Of a DNA stretch of 40,970 nucleotides, positions 1 through 9,500 are shown in pieces. How positions within the stretch are numbered: position 1 is the stretch's first letter; each line of letters opens with the position of its first letter. The position numbers were made by a program, and so were the translations under genes. Under the pieces are notes generated by a model. That model made no database searches and was not told the DNA's origin. It saw nothing but the letters and a program-made list of their open reading frames with translations. The DNA lies in NCBI GenBank assembly GCA_042093735.1, contig JBELEM010000018.1, forward strand, positions 1 to 40,970, in the 5' to 3' direction. The stretch comes from Hellea sp042093735. Lineage in GTDB: Bacteria > Pseudomonadota > Alphaproteobacteria > Caulobacterales > Maricaulaceae.

Positions 1-837
1 AACCCTAGTATGAAAGTCTTGCTTCTTCATGGAGGGCCGGGTGTAACTCATGAAATTTTCGAAAATTTTGGTGAACATTTACCTGATGCAGGTATTGAAT
101 TCTATTATTATGACCAGCTCGGAAGTTATTTTTCTGACCAACCCGACAGCCCTGATTTATGGAAAATTGATAGGTTTGTTGATGAGGTAGAGCAGGTCCG
201 AATTGCTTTAGGTTTGAACGAAAGTAATTTTTATTTGTTTGGTCAAAGCTGGGGGGGTATTTTGGGTATGGAATACGCACTTAAGTACCAGGATAATCTT
301 AAGGGTCTAATTATATCTAATATGATGTCATCTATACCTGCCTATAATAAGTATGCCTCTGAAGTAATGGAGACTAAAATAGACACTGATATTCTTTCAA
401 AAATTAAATCTTTTGAAGATGCAGAAGATTACCATAATCCAGTTTACATGGAACTTTTAATTGAACATCATTATGTGAATCATATTTTACGACGACCTTT
501 TCAAGACTGGCCTAAAGGTGTTGTCAGAGCATTGGAGCATTTGAATCCAAAAGTTTATATACCTATGCAGGGCCCAAGTGAACTAGGGGCTAGCGGTCTC
601 CTCGAGAGATGGGACATTACTGAAAGCCTCAGTAAAATTAATGTTCCAACATTAGTAATTGGTGCTAAATATGATACGATGGATCCAGGACATATGGAAT
701 GGATGTCTACTCAAATTCCAAACGCCCGTTATGCATATATGCCAAACGGCTCTCATCTTTCTCAGTATGATGACGAAGATAAATATTTTAATTCTCTTAT
801 TAGTTTTATATCTGATGTTAATACCCCTATGAATTAA
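1..837 (+). CDS. Proline iminopeptidase-type alpha/beta hydrolase (5' partial)
   Basis: Serine hydrolase of the proline-specific peptidase (S33) family, which removes N-terminal proline or acts on related small amides or esters in the cytoplasm. Numbering from the ATG at base 10, the oxyanion motif HGGPG is at residues 7-11, the nucleophile elbow GQSWGG puts the catalytic Ser at 80, an Asp lies at 222 or 225 in YDTMDP, and the catalytic His is 249 in GSHLSQ. Family members carry roughly 30-40 residues before HGGPG, and the reading frame is open to base 1 (Asn-Pro-Ser before the Met). The true start therefore lies upstream of the window and the ATG at 10 is probably internal. ileS follows after 52 bases. 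The exact substrate cannot be told from sequence. Confidence 0.85.
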   Translation, partial: NPSMKVLLLHGGPGVTHEIFENFGEHLPDAGIEFYYYDQLGSYFSDQPDSPDLWKIDRFVDEVEQVRIALGLNESNFYLFGQSWGGILGMEYALKYQDNLKGLIISNMMSSIPAYNKYASEVMETKIDTDILSKIKSFEDAEDYHNPVYMELLIEHHYVNHILRRPFQDWPKGVVRALEHLNPKVYIPMQGPSELGASGLLERWDITESLSKINVPTLVIGAKYDTMDPGHMEWMSTQIPNARYAYMPNGSHLSQYDDEDKYFNSLISFISDVNTPMN

Positions 838-889
838 TTTAAAACTGTATAATTGAACGATCAAATATAACTTCTTTTTTGAGATAAAA

Positions 890-3820
890 ATGAACAAGCC
901 TAAACGCGATTACCGTGATACCTTATTTCTTCCTGTAACTGATTTTCCTATGCGTGCTGGATTGCCAAAAAAAGAGCCTGAGTGGCTTGATTACTGGAAA
1001 AAAATAAATCTTTATAAGAAGTTGCGTGAAGCGTCCAGTGACAAACCTCAGTGGACGCTTCACGATGGCCCTCCATATGCAAATGGTCACATTCATATAG
1101 GTACTGCCATGAATAAAACTCATAAAGACATAATTAATCGTTCGCATCAAATGTTGGGTTATAATGCTAACTACGTCCCAGGCTGGGATTGCCACGGTCT
1201 ACCAATAGAATGGAAGGTTGAAGAAGAGTTTCGAAGCAAAGGCCGAAGCAAAGAAGATGTTAAGCCTAGTGAATTCCGGAAGCGTTGCAGGGAATATGCC
1301 CAATATTGGGTTGAAATTCAGTCGAAGGAATTCCAGCGTTTAGGAGTGATCGGTGATTGGGAAAACCCTTATTTAACTATGAATCCAGAAAGTGAAGCTA
1401 TTATTTGTGAGGAGTTACTAAAAATAGCTTCTACAGGTCAGCTTTATAGAGGTTCGAAACCAATAATGTGGAGTCCTGTTGAGCAAACTGCACTTGCTGA
1501 GGCTGAAGTTGAGTATAAGAATAAAAAAGCTACTCAGATTTATGTAAAGTTCCCAGTTTCTAATGCTGCTTCTTTTGTTGAATACAATGATATCTTATCT
1601 TCCGCCAGTGTAGTCATTTGGACAACAACACCCTGGACAATTCCTGCTAATCGAGCTGTAAGTTTTTCATCGAAAATAAAATATAGTATTTATGAAGTAA
1701 CGGAAATTGAAGAATCTGATTTTGATCCTTGGTCTAAGTGTGGTGATAAACTAATTGTGGCCGATGATCTTTGGCAGTCTGTTGCTAAAGCAGGCTTAAT
1801 TAAATCTTATAATAAGCTTAAAGATGTTCCTTCAAAAGACATAGAAGCATTTGTTCTCAGCCATCCATTAAAAAATATGGATGGAGCTGAAGGAAAGTAT
1901 GATTTTTGTGTACCGCTATTGCAAGGGAGTCATGTTACAGCAGAGACAGGATCAGGTTTTGTACACACTGCTCCGAGTCATGGTGAAGATGATTACGCAG
2001 TCTGGATATCTAACCAAAAAAAAATAGAAAGCCTAGGTATTGACCCCGCCGTTCCGATGACACTTGATGACGCTGGCTGTTATACTGATGTCATGCCATC
2101 CCGATTCAAAGGGTTGGATGTGATACGAAATAGCGGTAAGAAACGTGGGCAAGATGGAAAAGCCAATAATGAAGTTTTAAAAGCATTAGTTGAATGCGGT
2201 AACCTTTTATCCAGAGGTATTATTACTTTGCGCGATGCACACAGTTGGCGATCAAAAGCCCCAGTAATACGCCGTGCCACGCCGCAATGGTTTATATCTA
2301 TGTCTAAAAAAGGCTTAAGAGAAAAAGCACTTGAAGCAATAGACAAAACTAAATTTTGGCCTGAGCGAGGCAGGAATCGTATTGCCAGTATGGTATCTGA
2401 CCGTCCTGACTGGTTGATATCAAGACAAAGAAGTTGGGGTGTGCCTATCACACTCATTATTGGCCCGAATGGAGAGTTGCATACTGACAGGGCTGATGCT
2501 GAAAGTATAAACAATCGTATTCTAGAAGCTGTCAGGAAGTATGGTGTTGACGGATGGTTTGATACGCCTCTGGAAGAGTTTATACCAAAAGTTAATAATG
2601 GGTGGCATAAAGTAAATGATATACTTGATGTTTGGTTTGACTCAGGTTGCACTCATGCATTTTGTTTGAAAACGCGGTCTGATTTACCGAGAAGAGCAGA
2701 TTTATATTTAGAAGGCTCAGATCAGCATCGTGGCTGGTTCCAAAGCTCTCTACTTGAGAGTTGTGCAGTCTATGGCGAAGCGCCTTATGACGGAGTTTTA
2801 ACCGATGGTTTTGTGGTTGATGATAAGGGACTTAAAATGTCAAAGTCATTAGGAAATACAATGAGTCCTGAGGATATAAACAAGCAGTACGGAGCTGAGA
2901 TTCTACGACTTTGGGTTGCAAATTCAGAGACAACAACAGACTTAAAAATAGGGCGTGAAATTATTCAAACTAATGTAGATACATATCGAAAATTACGAAA
3001 CACGCTTAGGTATATGCTCGGAGCTCTAGATGGTTATAATCTGGCTGACACCGTTAAGTACTCCGAGATGCCAGGATTAGAGAAATGGGTATTGCATCGG
3101 CTTTCTGAAATTACACTTGAGCATGAAAGACTTGTGCGTGATCATGATCATAAACGTATTTTCACAATGCTATTTAATTTTTGTACACTTGAATTGTCAT
3201 CATTTTATTTTGATATTAGAAAAGATGCTTTGTATTGCGACCCTATTATGAGCTTAAGGCGTCAATCTTGCTTAACGGTTATGGATATTATATTTCAACG
3301 GCTCGCAACTTGGCTGGCCCCTGTTATGTGTTTCACAATGGAGGAGGTCTGGAAAACTCGCTTTCCAAATCAGGAAACATCGGTGCATCTTCAGTTATTT
3401 AAAAAGGCTCCAAAGGAATGGTTTAATCAAGATATAGCTGAAGATATTGAAATTATAAGAACCTTTAGAGGCCAGGTATCTGAAGCCATTGAGCCAATGC
3501 GACGAGATAAACAAATAAAGTCAAGTCTTGAGGCATCAGTAGCTGGCCCAAAAAATTCTGATTTAGTAAAAGCGGCCTCAAACCTAGGAATAAGTTTGAA
3601 GAATTCATACTCTGATCCCTGCAACCCATCAGATACTTTAGCTGACTATCTAATTGTTAGTATTTGTGAGCTTTCTGATGGTAACAACAAAATAGATGTA
3701 ACTGATTTGAAGGAGACTGGATTTAACAAGTGTGAAAGAAGTTGGAAGTATTTTGAGGGCGATGGAGAAATAACCGACAGGGATGCTGCCGCAGTTGAGT
3801 TTTTTGAAAATAATATTTAA
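890..3820 (+). CDS. ileS: Isoleucyl-tRNA synthetase
   Basis: Charges tRNA-Ile with isoleucine; class I synthetase with an editing domain. The protein has 976 residues, near the alphaproteobacterial norm. The HIGH signature appears as HIGT at residues 69-72 within PPYANGHIHIGTAMNK, and KMSKS is at 649-653. The CP1 editing insertion lies between them, including TTTPWTIPAN near 250 and a GSGFVHTAPSHGEDD stretch. An anticodon-binding domain follows KMSKS. At the C-terminus the usual four-Cys zinc knuckle is degenerate: KCERSWKYFEGDGEI keeps only the first Cys, and the distal CxxC pair is replaced by ITDRDAA. The start ATG has a GAG about 9 bases upstream. A TATAAT-like sequence in the short gap before it may be its own promoter, but read-through from the hydrolase gene is also possible. 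Confidence 0.97.
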   Translation: MNKPKRDYRDTLFLPVTDFPMRAGLPKKEPEWLDYWKKINLYKKLREASSDKPQWTLHDGPPYANGHIHIGTAMNKTHKDIINRSHQMLGYNANYVPGWDCHGLPIEWKVEEEFRSKGRSKEDVKPSEFRKRCREYAQYWVEIQSKEFQRLGVIGDWENPYLTMNPESEAIICEELLKIASTGQLYRGSKPIMWSPVEQTALAEAEVEYKNKKATQIYVKFPVSNAASFVEYNDILSSASVVIWTTTPWTIPANRAVSFSSKIKYSIYEVTEIEESDFDPWSKCGDKLIVADDLWQSVAKAGLIKSYNKLKDVPSKDIEAFVLSHPLKNMDGAEGKYDFCVPLLQGSHVTAETGSGFVHTAPSHGEDDYAVWISNQKKIESLGIDPAVPMTLDDAGCYTDVMPSRFKGLDVIRNSGKKRGQDGKANNEVLKALVECGNLLSRGIITLRDAHSWRSKAPVIRRATPQWFISMSKKGLREKALEAIDKTKFWPERGRNRIASMVSDRPDWLISRQRSWGVPITLIIGPNGELHTDRADAESINNRILEAVRKYGVDGWFDTPLEEFIPKVNNGWHKVNDILDVWFDSGCTHAFCLKTRSDLPRRADLYLEGSDQHRGWFQSSLLESCAVYGEAPYDGVLTDGFVVDDKGLKMSKSLGNTMSPEDINKQYGAEILRLWVANSETTTDLKIGREIIQTNVDTYRKLRNTLRYMLGALDGYNLADTVKYSEMPGLEKWVLHRLSEITLEHERLVRDHDHKRIFTMLFNFCTLELSSFYFDIRKDALYCDPIMSLRRQSCLTVMDIIFQRLATWLAPVMCFTMEEVWKTRFPNQETSVHLQLFKKAPKEWFNQDIAEDIEIIRTFRGQVSEAIEPMRRDKQIKSSLEASVAGPKNSDLVKAASNLGISLKNSYSDPCNPSDTLADYLIVSICELSDGNNKIDVTDLKETGFNKCERSWKYFEGDGEITDRDAAAVEFFENNI

Positions 3821-3857
3821 ATTGATTAAGATAAAATTCTAATATTATGCTTTTATA

Positions 3858-5312
3858 TTAAGCGTCGTCCATTTTAAGTGCAGCAATAAATGCCTCTTGA
3901 GGAATTTCGACTTTTCCAAACTGCCTCATTCGCTTTTTACCCTTTTTCTGCTTATCCAAAAGTTTTCGTTTGCGTGAGGCATCTCCACCATAACATTTTG
4001 CAGTTACGTCTTTTCGCATGGCAGCTATAGTTTCTCGAGCTATTATTCTTCCTCCAATAGCTGCTTGCACAGGTATCTTAAAGAGGTGCCTTGGAATGAG
4101 ATCCTTTAATCTTTCACACATCTGTCGCCCGCGACTTTCNNNNNNNNNNNNNNNNNNNNNNNNNNNNNNNNNNNNNNNNNNNNNNNNNNNNNNNNNNNNN
4201 NNNNNNNNNNNNNNNNNNNNNNNNNNNNNNNNNNNNNNNCTTTCTTGGATTATTTCTAAATGAAGCAATCCCAGAAAGCCGCATCTAAAACCAAATCCAA
4301 GAGCAGCTGAGGTTTCCATCTCATAACTAAAACTTGCATCGTTAAGCCTTAAGCGACCCATGGCTGCTCTGAGATCCTCGAAGTCGGCTGCGTCGACAGG
4401 AAAAATTCCGCAGAAAACGACTGGTTGAGCTGGTTTAAAGCCATCGAGAGGAACTTCTGTGGGGCGCTTGTCCTCTGTAATGGTGTCGCCGACAGCGGCA
4501 TCAGCAACTTCTTTGATTGATGCGGTTAAGAAACCAACTTCGCCTGGCCCTATGGATAATGTATCGGTTGGTTTTGGTAAAAAATAACCAACTTTATCTA
4601 CAGTATAGCTTGCGCCAGTATTCATAGTGCGGATTCTCATTCCCTTTTTCACTGTCCCCTCAATTACACGGAAAAGTACAACCACTCCCATATAGGTGTC
4701 ATACCATGCATCAATAAGCATAGCTTTTAGGGAGACATTGGGGTCTTTTTCCTCAGGTGCAGGAAGTTGATTGCATACAGCTTCTAGTACTTCTTGAATC
4801 CCTAAGCCTGATTTAGCTGAACACTCTATTGCCTCTGAGGCATCAATGCCAATAACTTCTTCTATTTGTCCTCGTACTCGTTCAGGCTCAGCTGCGGGAA
4901 GGTCGATTTTGTTTAATACTGGAACAATATCATGGTCATGATCAATTGCTTGGTATACATTCGCAAGCGTTTGGGCTTCCACTCCCTGTGAGGAGTCTAC
5001 AACAAGTATTGAACCTTCACAAGCTGATAGGCTTCGTGAAACTTCATAAGCAAAATCTACATGGCCCGGTGTATCCATCAAATTGAGAACATAATTTTGC
5101 CCATTTTTTGCTGTGTAATCGAGCCTAACAGTTTGGGCTTTTATTGTTATTCCTCTTTCTTTTTCAATATCCATGTTATCGAGGACTTGATCAGACATTT
5201 CACGATCAGTTAACCCCCCAGTGAATGATATAAGTCTATCCGCTAATGTCGATTTTCCATGATCAATGTGGGCTACAATAGAAAAATTGCGTATATTTTT
5301 TTGTATAATCAT
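3858..5312 (-). CDS. lepA: Elongation factor 4 (LepA), interrupted by an assembly gap
   Basis: Ribosome-associated GTPase, elongation factor 4. The N-terminal G domain is intact: AHIDHGKS (P-loop) near residue 14, the RGITI switch I region, DTPGH, and NKID. Domain II follows, then an EF-G domain III-like region ending in LGFGFRCGFLGLLHLEIIQE. After the gap the C-terminal LepA domain resumes at SRGRQ and ends with the Lys-rich region and QEAFIAAL. A run of 100 N sits inside the gene. With the Ns translated the protein would be 484 residues, while LepA is normally about 600. About 150 residues should lie between EIIQE and SRGR, so the Ns stand for more DNA than they occupy. Both flanks are in the same frame. 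No clear Shine-Dalgarno precedes the ATG. Transcribed convergently with ileS. Confidence 0.95.
   Translation of the reverse strand: MIIQKNIRNFSIVAHIDHGKSTLADRLISFTGGLTDREMSDQVLDNMDIEKERGITIKAQTVRLDYTAKNGQNYVLNLMDTPGHVDFAYEVSRSLSACEGSILVVDSSQGVEAQTLANVYQAIDHDHDIVPVLNKIDLPAAEPERVRGQIEEVIGIDASEAIECSAKSGLGIQEVLEAVCNQLPAPEEKDPNVSLKAMLIDAWYDTYMGVVVLFRVIEGTVKKGMRIRTMNTGASYTVDKVGYFLPKPTDTLSIGPGEVGFLTASIKEVADAAVGDTITEDKRPTEVPLDGFKPAQPVVFCGIFPVDAADFEDLRAAMGRLRLNDASFSYEMETSAALGFGFRCGFLGLLHLEIIQEXXXXXXXXXXXXXXXXXXXXXXXXXXXXXXXXXXESRGRQMCERLKDLIPRHLFKIPVQAAIGGRIIARETIAAMRKDVTAKCYGGDASRKRKLLDKQKKGKKRMRQFGKVEIPQEAFIAALKMDDA
4140..4239. other. Assembly gap (100 N)
   Basis: Exactly 100 undetermined bases lie within lepA. 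The round length points to a scaffold placeholder of unknown true size. Comparison with the usual LepA length suggests roughly 460 bases are really missing, so downstream coordinates are offset by a few hundred bases from the real chromosome. Confidence 0.97.
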
Positions 5313-5360
5313 ATTCGGTTATTTAAAGGGCATTACAATATAAGCAAGAGTGCTTTGACA

Positions 5361-6272
5361 CTATGAACAAGAGGTCGCAACTGTTTCAGGTAAACTATTT
5401 CTGATTATTTCCGTTAGAGCATCAATAACTTGTAATCTAGAAAATCCTTTCCTAAAAGTCAGATAGACTTTTCTGTGCGCGCTTTTCTCATTTATTTTTG
5501 TTTTGATTATTTCTGATTTACTGTTCCATTTGTTTCTAATTGCTAATGCCGGAATTAAAGTTATTCCTTGGCCTGATATAACCAAGTTAATAAGTGTCTC
5601 CAAACTAGTTGCTTGTAGAAATTGCTGTTGAGTATTTTGGGGTGATTTGCAAATTGATAAGGCTTGATCACGAAAACAATGCCCTTCTGCTAATAGCAGT
5701 AAATCTTCTTGGTCTAAATCTTCCATTTGTATATTATTAATTTTTGATAAGGGATGATTTTTTGGGTATAATAACCAGAAGGGCTCTGAGAAAAGCTCAA
5801 TAGATGTCAGGGCTTCCTCTGCTGGTGATGTAGCAAGGACGGCCATATCTAATTTTCCATTTATTATGCTATCAACTAAACGATCAGTTATGTCTTCCAC
5901 ATACCTTATGGTCATTTTTGTCATACTTTTGCGTAATTTTTTCGCAAATAAAGGTATTAAATAGGGAGCTATAGTTGGAATTAATCCTATAGAGATACTG
6001 CCAGATAAAGGGTCCTGCGCTGCTATTGCCACTTTATTTATTTTATCTGCGGCTAAGTTAGCTTGGCGGGCTAATGATACAATTTTTTCACCAATTTCTG
6101 TTACTTGGATTCCTTTATAATTTCTTTCAAATAAAGTAACCCCAAGTTCATTCTCAAGTTTTTTAATTTGTCCAGACAATGTTGGTTGACTTATGTTGCA
6201 GTATTCAGCCGCCCGCCCAAAGTGTTTTAGGTCAGCTACAGCGCAGATATATTTGAGATCACGTAAATTCAT
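5361..6272 (-). CDS. oxyR: Hydrogen-peroxide sensor, LysR-family regulator OxyR
   Basis: LysR-type transcription factor of 303 residues. The N-terminal winged HTH runs to about residue 60 (HFGRAAEYCNISQPTLSGQIKKLE). The effector domain contains SISIGLIPTIAPYLIP and GHCFRDQALSIC. Cys199 and Cys208 fall at exactly the positions of the E. coli OxyR disulfide pair, with the same spacing. This separates it from generic LysR proteins and predicts peroxide-driven disulfide switching. ATSLETLINLV and GQGITLIPALA are further OxyR-typical stretches. There is no ahpC, katG or other peroxide-defence gene next to it. The divergent neighbour is the EipA-like gene, about 200 bases away. No strong Shine-Dalgarno is visible. 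Confidence 0.9.
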   Translation of the reverse strand: MNLRDLKYICAVADLKHFGRAAEYCNISQPTLSGQIKKLENELGVTLFERNYKGIQVTEIGEKIVSLARQANLAADKINKVAIAAQDPLSGSISIGLIPTIAPYLIPLFAKKLRKSMTKMTIRYVEDITDRLVDSIINGKLDMAVLATSPAEEALTSIELFSEPFWLLYPKNHPLSKINNIQMEDLDQEDLLLLAEGHCFRDQALSICKSPQNTQQQFLQATSLETLINLVISGQGITLIPALAIRNKWNSKSEIIKTKINEKSAHRKVYLTFRKGFSRLQVIDALTEIIRNSLPETVATSCS

Positions 6273-6471
6273 TGTTAAAAACTATCTGAAAGTAATAATT
6301 CATAGGTAAAGCATATCATCTCTAAATGCCTTCGGCAAGTTAGCTAACGAATTAACTAAGTAAACAAATAAAGTATAATAATATGTAGTATTTTTGCCTT
6401 TTGTTAACTCTCTTGAAGCAATGTCTTAATATTTAGTAGATTTAAATCTAAGAATATCTTTGAGGTGCGTT

Positions 6472-7095
6472 TTGAAAAATTATAAAAATTACCGAAACTT
6501 CTTAAAAATTGGGGTAGGAATTGCAACTTTGTTAGCATCAAGCTGTGCAACAGCCCCTAATGATCCGACAGCACCTATGATCGAGCCTGAAAACCTTAGT
6601 CAATCTGAAGAGAAGACTTATAGTGAAAGTGAACTGCTTTATGCAATTTCAAATCATTTGGGTGTTACTTCTGAATCGGCTGCTTCTGCATTAGAGCGCA
6701 TGTTTTCAGATAGAGGTAGACCAGTTGGCTATATAACAGGACAAGAGGGCAGTGGTGCGGCCTTTGTTGGTGCAAGATATGGTCAGGGAACTCTTTGGAT
6801 GAAGGATGGTCAAAAAAAGAAATTGTACTGGCAAGGACCGTCAATTGGTTTTGATGGTGGAATGGATGTTTCAAAAGTATTTACACTTGTCTATGGTTTG
6901 AAGGATGTAGAATATATTTACCAGCGGTTTCCCGGTGCAGATGGTGCTGCATACTTGGTGGCTGGAATGGCGGTTAACTATCAATATGCCAATGGTATAA
7001 CATTGGCCCCTGTAAGATCAGGTGTCGGGGTTAGATTGGGCGCAAATTTAAATTATACCAGTTATACACGTAACCGGTCAGTTCTTCCGTTTTAA
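6472..7095 (+). CDS. eipA: DUF1134 / EipA-family envelope protein
   Basis: Cell-envelope protein of the alphaproteobacterial DUF1134 family, whose Brucella member EipA is tied to envelope integrity. The family core is clear: GRPVGYITGQEGSGAAFVGARYGQG, YWQGPSIGFDGG, VYGLKDVEYIYQRFPGADGAAYL and LAPVRSGVGVRLGANL near the C-terminus. The chosen start is the TTG at 6472, because GAGGTG sits just upstream at a normal distance. A TTG at 6460 would add four residues and place that Shine-Dalgarno inside the gene. The N-terminus is a signal sequence with a hydrophobic stretch ending in LASSC, a plausible though imperfect lipobox, so the protein is probably a lipoprotein or periplasmic. It converges with pheT across 20 bases. 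Confidence 0.83.
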   Translation: MKNYKNYRNFLKIGVGIATLLASSCATAPNDPTAPMIEPENLSQSEEKTYSESELLYAISNHLGVTSESAASALERMFSDRGRPVGYITGQEGSGAAFVGARYGQGTLWMKDGQKKKLYWQGPSIGFDGGMDVSKVFTLVYGLKDVEYIYQRFPGADGAAYLVAGMAVNYQYANGITLAPVRSGVGVRLGANLNYTSYTRNRSVLPF

Positions 7096-7115
7096 AAATT
7101 CAAAAAAATGTGAAG

Positions 7116-9500
7116 TTAAACACGTAAAAACCCTCCAGATTTTTCAACAGAGGTGATTATTTTTTTAGAGACCGCCTCTATATCATTATCAGTTAACGTG
7201 GCTAATTTTGGTGATAATATTATTTCAATAGCAATAGATTTGTAACCTTTTTCTACTCCTTCGCCTCTGTAAATATCAAATAAATTTACTCCTGATATTA
7301 AGCCTTTATCCGCGGACCGGGCAGCTTGTATTATTTTTTTCGAGTCTACGCTCTCTTTTACGATAAATGCAAAATCTCGACTTATAGGCATAAAGTCTGA
7401 CAACGATAACTCTTGTCGTGATTTACTTTTATTTTTTTTCTTTGGTGGTATGCTGTCGGGCCAAATTTCGAAGGCTACAATTCTACAATTGATACCCATT
7501 TCTTTGAGTATTCGCGGGTGTATTTCTCCAAAGTCAGCTAAAATATTTTTTGGACCCATTTGCAAACGGCTGGATCGACCTGGGTGCCAATAACCCTTTG
7601 TTGTCTCAGTACTTTGTAGATTGTCAATTTTTACATTCATACTATTGAGTGCACTTAAGACATCTCTCTTCGCCGTAAACACATCAACGATTTTTGTTCC
7701 ACTCCATGAACGTTTTGGTACAACGCGCCTCAAGCCTGCCAAGTTTTGTTGTTGATCCTGTGGCTCAGTTCCAGTATATATGGGTCCAGACTCAAAAAGT
7801 GCTACATTAGGAAACCCTTTGTCAGCATTTCTCTGACTTGCCAAAAGTAAGTGGATAAGTGCGGTAGGTCTCATGCAATTTAAATCATTGGAAATTGGAT
7901 TTTCGAGCAATAAATCATCAGATCCACCATCAAAAAGCTTAGCATGGCTGTGTTTAACAAAAGACCAGGTTATTGCCTCATTCATTCCGCGATTTGCAAG
8001 CGCTCGGCGCGAATGAATTGAATTCCTTTGTTTAATGGTATTTTCGTGCAAAACTGTTCTATCAAATTCAGGTAATTTTACAGGTTTAATATTATGATAC
8101 CCGTAAATTCTTACTATTTCTTCCACCAGATCCGCGCCTTCTTTAACGTCCCGCCTCCAAGTGGGAACCTGAACAGAACAAACTGAGTTGTTCTCTACTT
8201 TGAAACCTAAATCTGATAAAATTTGTATTACCTTATGTTCTGAAATATCTAAACCTGTCAGACTTTTTACTAAACTTAAATTGAATTCTATTGTTTTTGG
8301 TGGCTCAGGAATCTCGCCAGACTGAACAATTTCACTCACCTCGCCTCCACAAATATTAAGAACCATTTGAGTGGCTAAATTTAGTCCTTCCATTAAAAAG
8401 CCAGTGTCTACACCTCTTTCAAATCTGTACTTAGCATCGGTATTTATGCTAAGTCTTTTTGCTGTTTTTCTGATGGTTAACGGATCAAAATAGGCACACT
8501 CTATAAAAATATTAGTTGTGTTCTCATTGCAGCCAGTTGAAGATCCACCTATAATTCCACCAAGGCCAAGAACGCCTTTATCATCACTTATAGTTACATC
8601 TTGTGTATTTGTATGGTAGCATTTTTCGTCGAGCGCATCAAATATGACTTCTTTTCCAAGACTGACAGTTATATTACCTGAAAGCGCGTCAGTATCATAA
8701 ATATGTAGTGGTCGAGCGCGATCAAATGCTATAAAATTTGTTATATCAACCAGAGCTGATATGGGCCTCAGTCCTATTGCTTTCAATTGGTTTTGCAACC
8801 ATTTTGGTGAAGGACCATTCTTAACGTTTTTGATAACTCTACCAATTATAACAGGGCATTCGTTTAAAGCGTTATTTTTTAATTGAATATCAGAACTAAA
8901 TTTACCTTTAATGCTTTTAATAGGTTTCGTCTTTAGTTTTCCAGTGCCTGCTGCTGCAAGCTCACGTGCTATACTGTCAACTCCAAGCCAATCAGGTCTA
9001 TTTGGTGTTACTTCAAAATCAATTACAGGATCGTCCAGATCTAGTGCTTCAGCTAAAGGGGTGCCTACAGTAAAACCTTTATCTAAATCCATTATACCTA
9101 TATCGTCTTCATCCAAGCCAATTTCTTTACTTGAGCAAAGCATTCCAGATGACTCTACTCCTCGAATATTCCGTGGTTTTTTATCTAATTCGAAGTCTGC
9201 ACCTGGTATATATGCCCCCATGGGTGCATATACCACTTTCATTCCTGTTTTAGCATTAGGCGCTCCGCAAACTATAGTTTTTTCGCCATCTAAAGTACTA
9301 ACAGTACAAATTTTTAATTTATCAGCATTAGGGTGTTTCTCTGCATTGATAATTTTTGCAACAGTAAAAGGTCTTAGTTGTTCTGCAGGATTCTCAACTC
9401 CTTCTACCTCAAGTCCCGTAAGAGTCATTGTTTTAATTATTTCTTCAATACTCGCATCTGTCTCGAGATGCTGTTTTAGCCAACTTAAAGTGAATTTCAT
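7116..9500 (-). CDS. pheT: Phenylalanyl-tRNA synthetase beta subunit
   Basis: Beta chain of the heterotetrameric synthetase that charges tRNA-Phe, 794 residues. In order: the N-terminal MKFTLSWLKQHL, the tRNA-binding EMAP-like domain (about 40-150), B3/B4 editing domain, B5 domain (with YRFERGVDTGF before it), catalytic-like core, and a C-terminal ferredoxin-fold anticodon-binding domain (SDFMPISRDFAFIV to the end). The frame is open further upstream, but homologs begin at MKFTLSW and the ATG at 9498-9500 overlaps the pheS stop by one base (TAATG). Translation is therefore probably coupled to pheS. Confidence 0.97.
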   Translation of the reverse strand: MKFTLSWLKQHLETDASIEEIIKTMTLTGLEVEGVENPAEQLRPFTVAKIINAEKHPNADKLKICTVSTLDGEKTIVCGAPNAKTGMKVVYAPMGAYIPGADFELDKKPRNIRGVESSGMLCSSKEIGLDEDDIGIMDLDKGFTVGTPLAEALDLDDPVIDFEVTPNRPDWLGVDSIARELAAAGTGKLKTKPIKSIKGKFSSDIQLKNNALNECPVIIGRVIKNVKNGPSPKWLQNQLKAIGLRPISALVDITNFIAFDRARPLHIYDTDALSGNITVSLGKEVIFDALDEKCYHTNTQDVTISDDKGVLGLGGIIGGSSTGCNENTTNIFIECAYFDPLTIRKTAKRLSINTDAKYRFERGVDTGFLMEGLNLATQMVLNICGGEVSEIVQSGEIPEPPKTIEFNLSLVKSLTGLDISEHKVIQILSDLGFKVENNSVCSVQVPTWRRDVKEGADLVEEIVRIYGYHNIKPVKLPEFDRTVLHENTIKQRNSIHSRRALANRGMNEAITWSFVKHSHAKLFDGGSDDLLLENPISNDLNCMRPTALIHLLLASQRNADKGFPNVALFESGPIYTGTEPQDQQQNLAGLRRVVPKRSWSGTKIVDVFTAKRDVLSALNSMNVKIDNLQSTETTKGYWHPGRSSRLQMGPKNILADFGEIHPRILKEMGINCRIVAFEIWPDSIPPKKKNKSKSRQELSLSDFMPISRDFAFIVKESVDSKKIIQAARSADKGLISGVNLFDIYRGEGVEKGYKSIAIEIILSPKLATLTDNDIEAVSKKIITSVEKSGGFLRV

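Noticed and set aside
2080..2652. 190-residue open frame antisense to ileS
   Set aside because: Lies wholly inside a strongly conserved gene, has no family resemblance and no start signal.
3810..3848. Inverted repeat ATAATATT / AATATTAT between ileS and lepA as a terminator
   Set aside because: AT-only eight-pair stem with a 23-base loop; too weak to call in such AT-rich sequence.
6300..6345. Hairpin around TGCCTTCGGCA upstream of oxyR as a terminator or riboswitch
   Set aside because: Short stem, no T tract on either strand, and no known riboswitch pattern.
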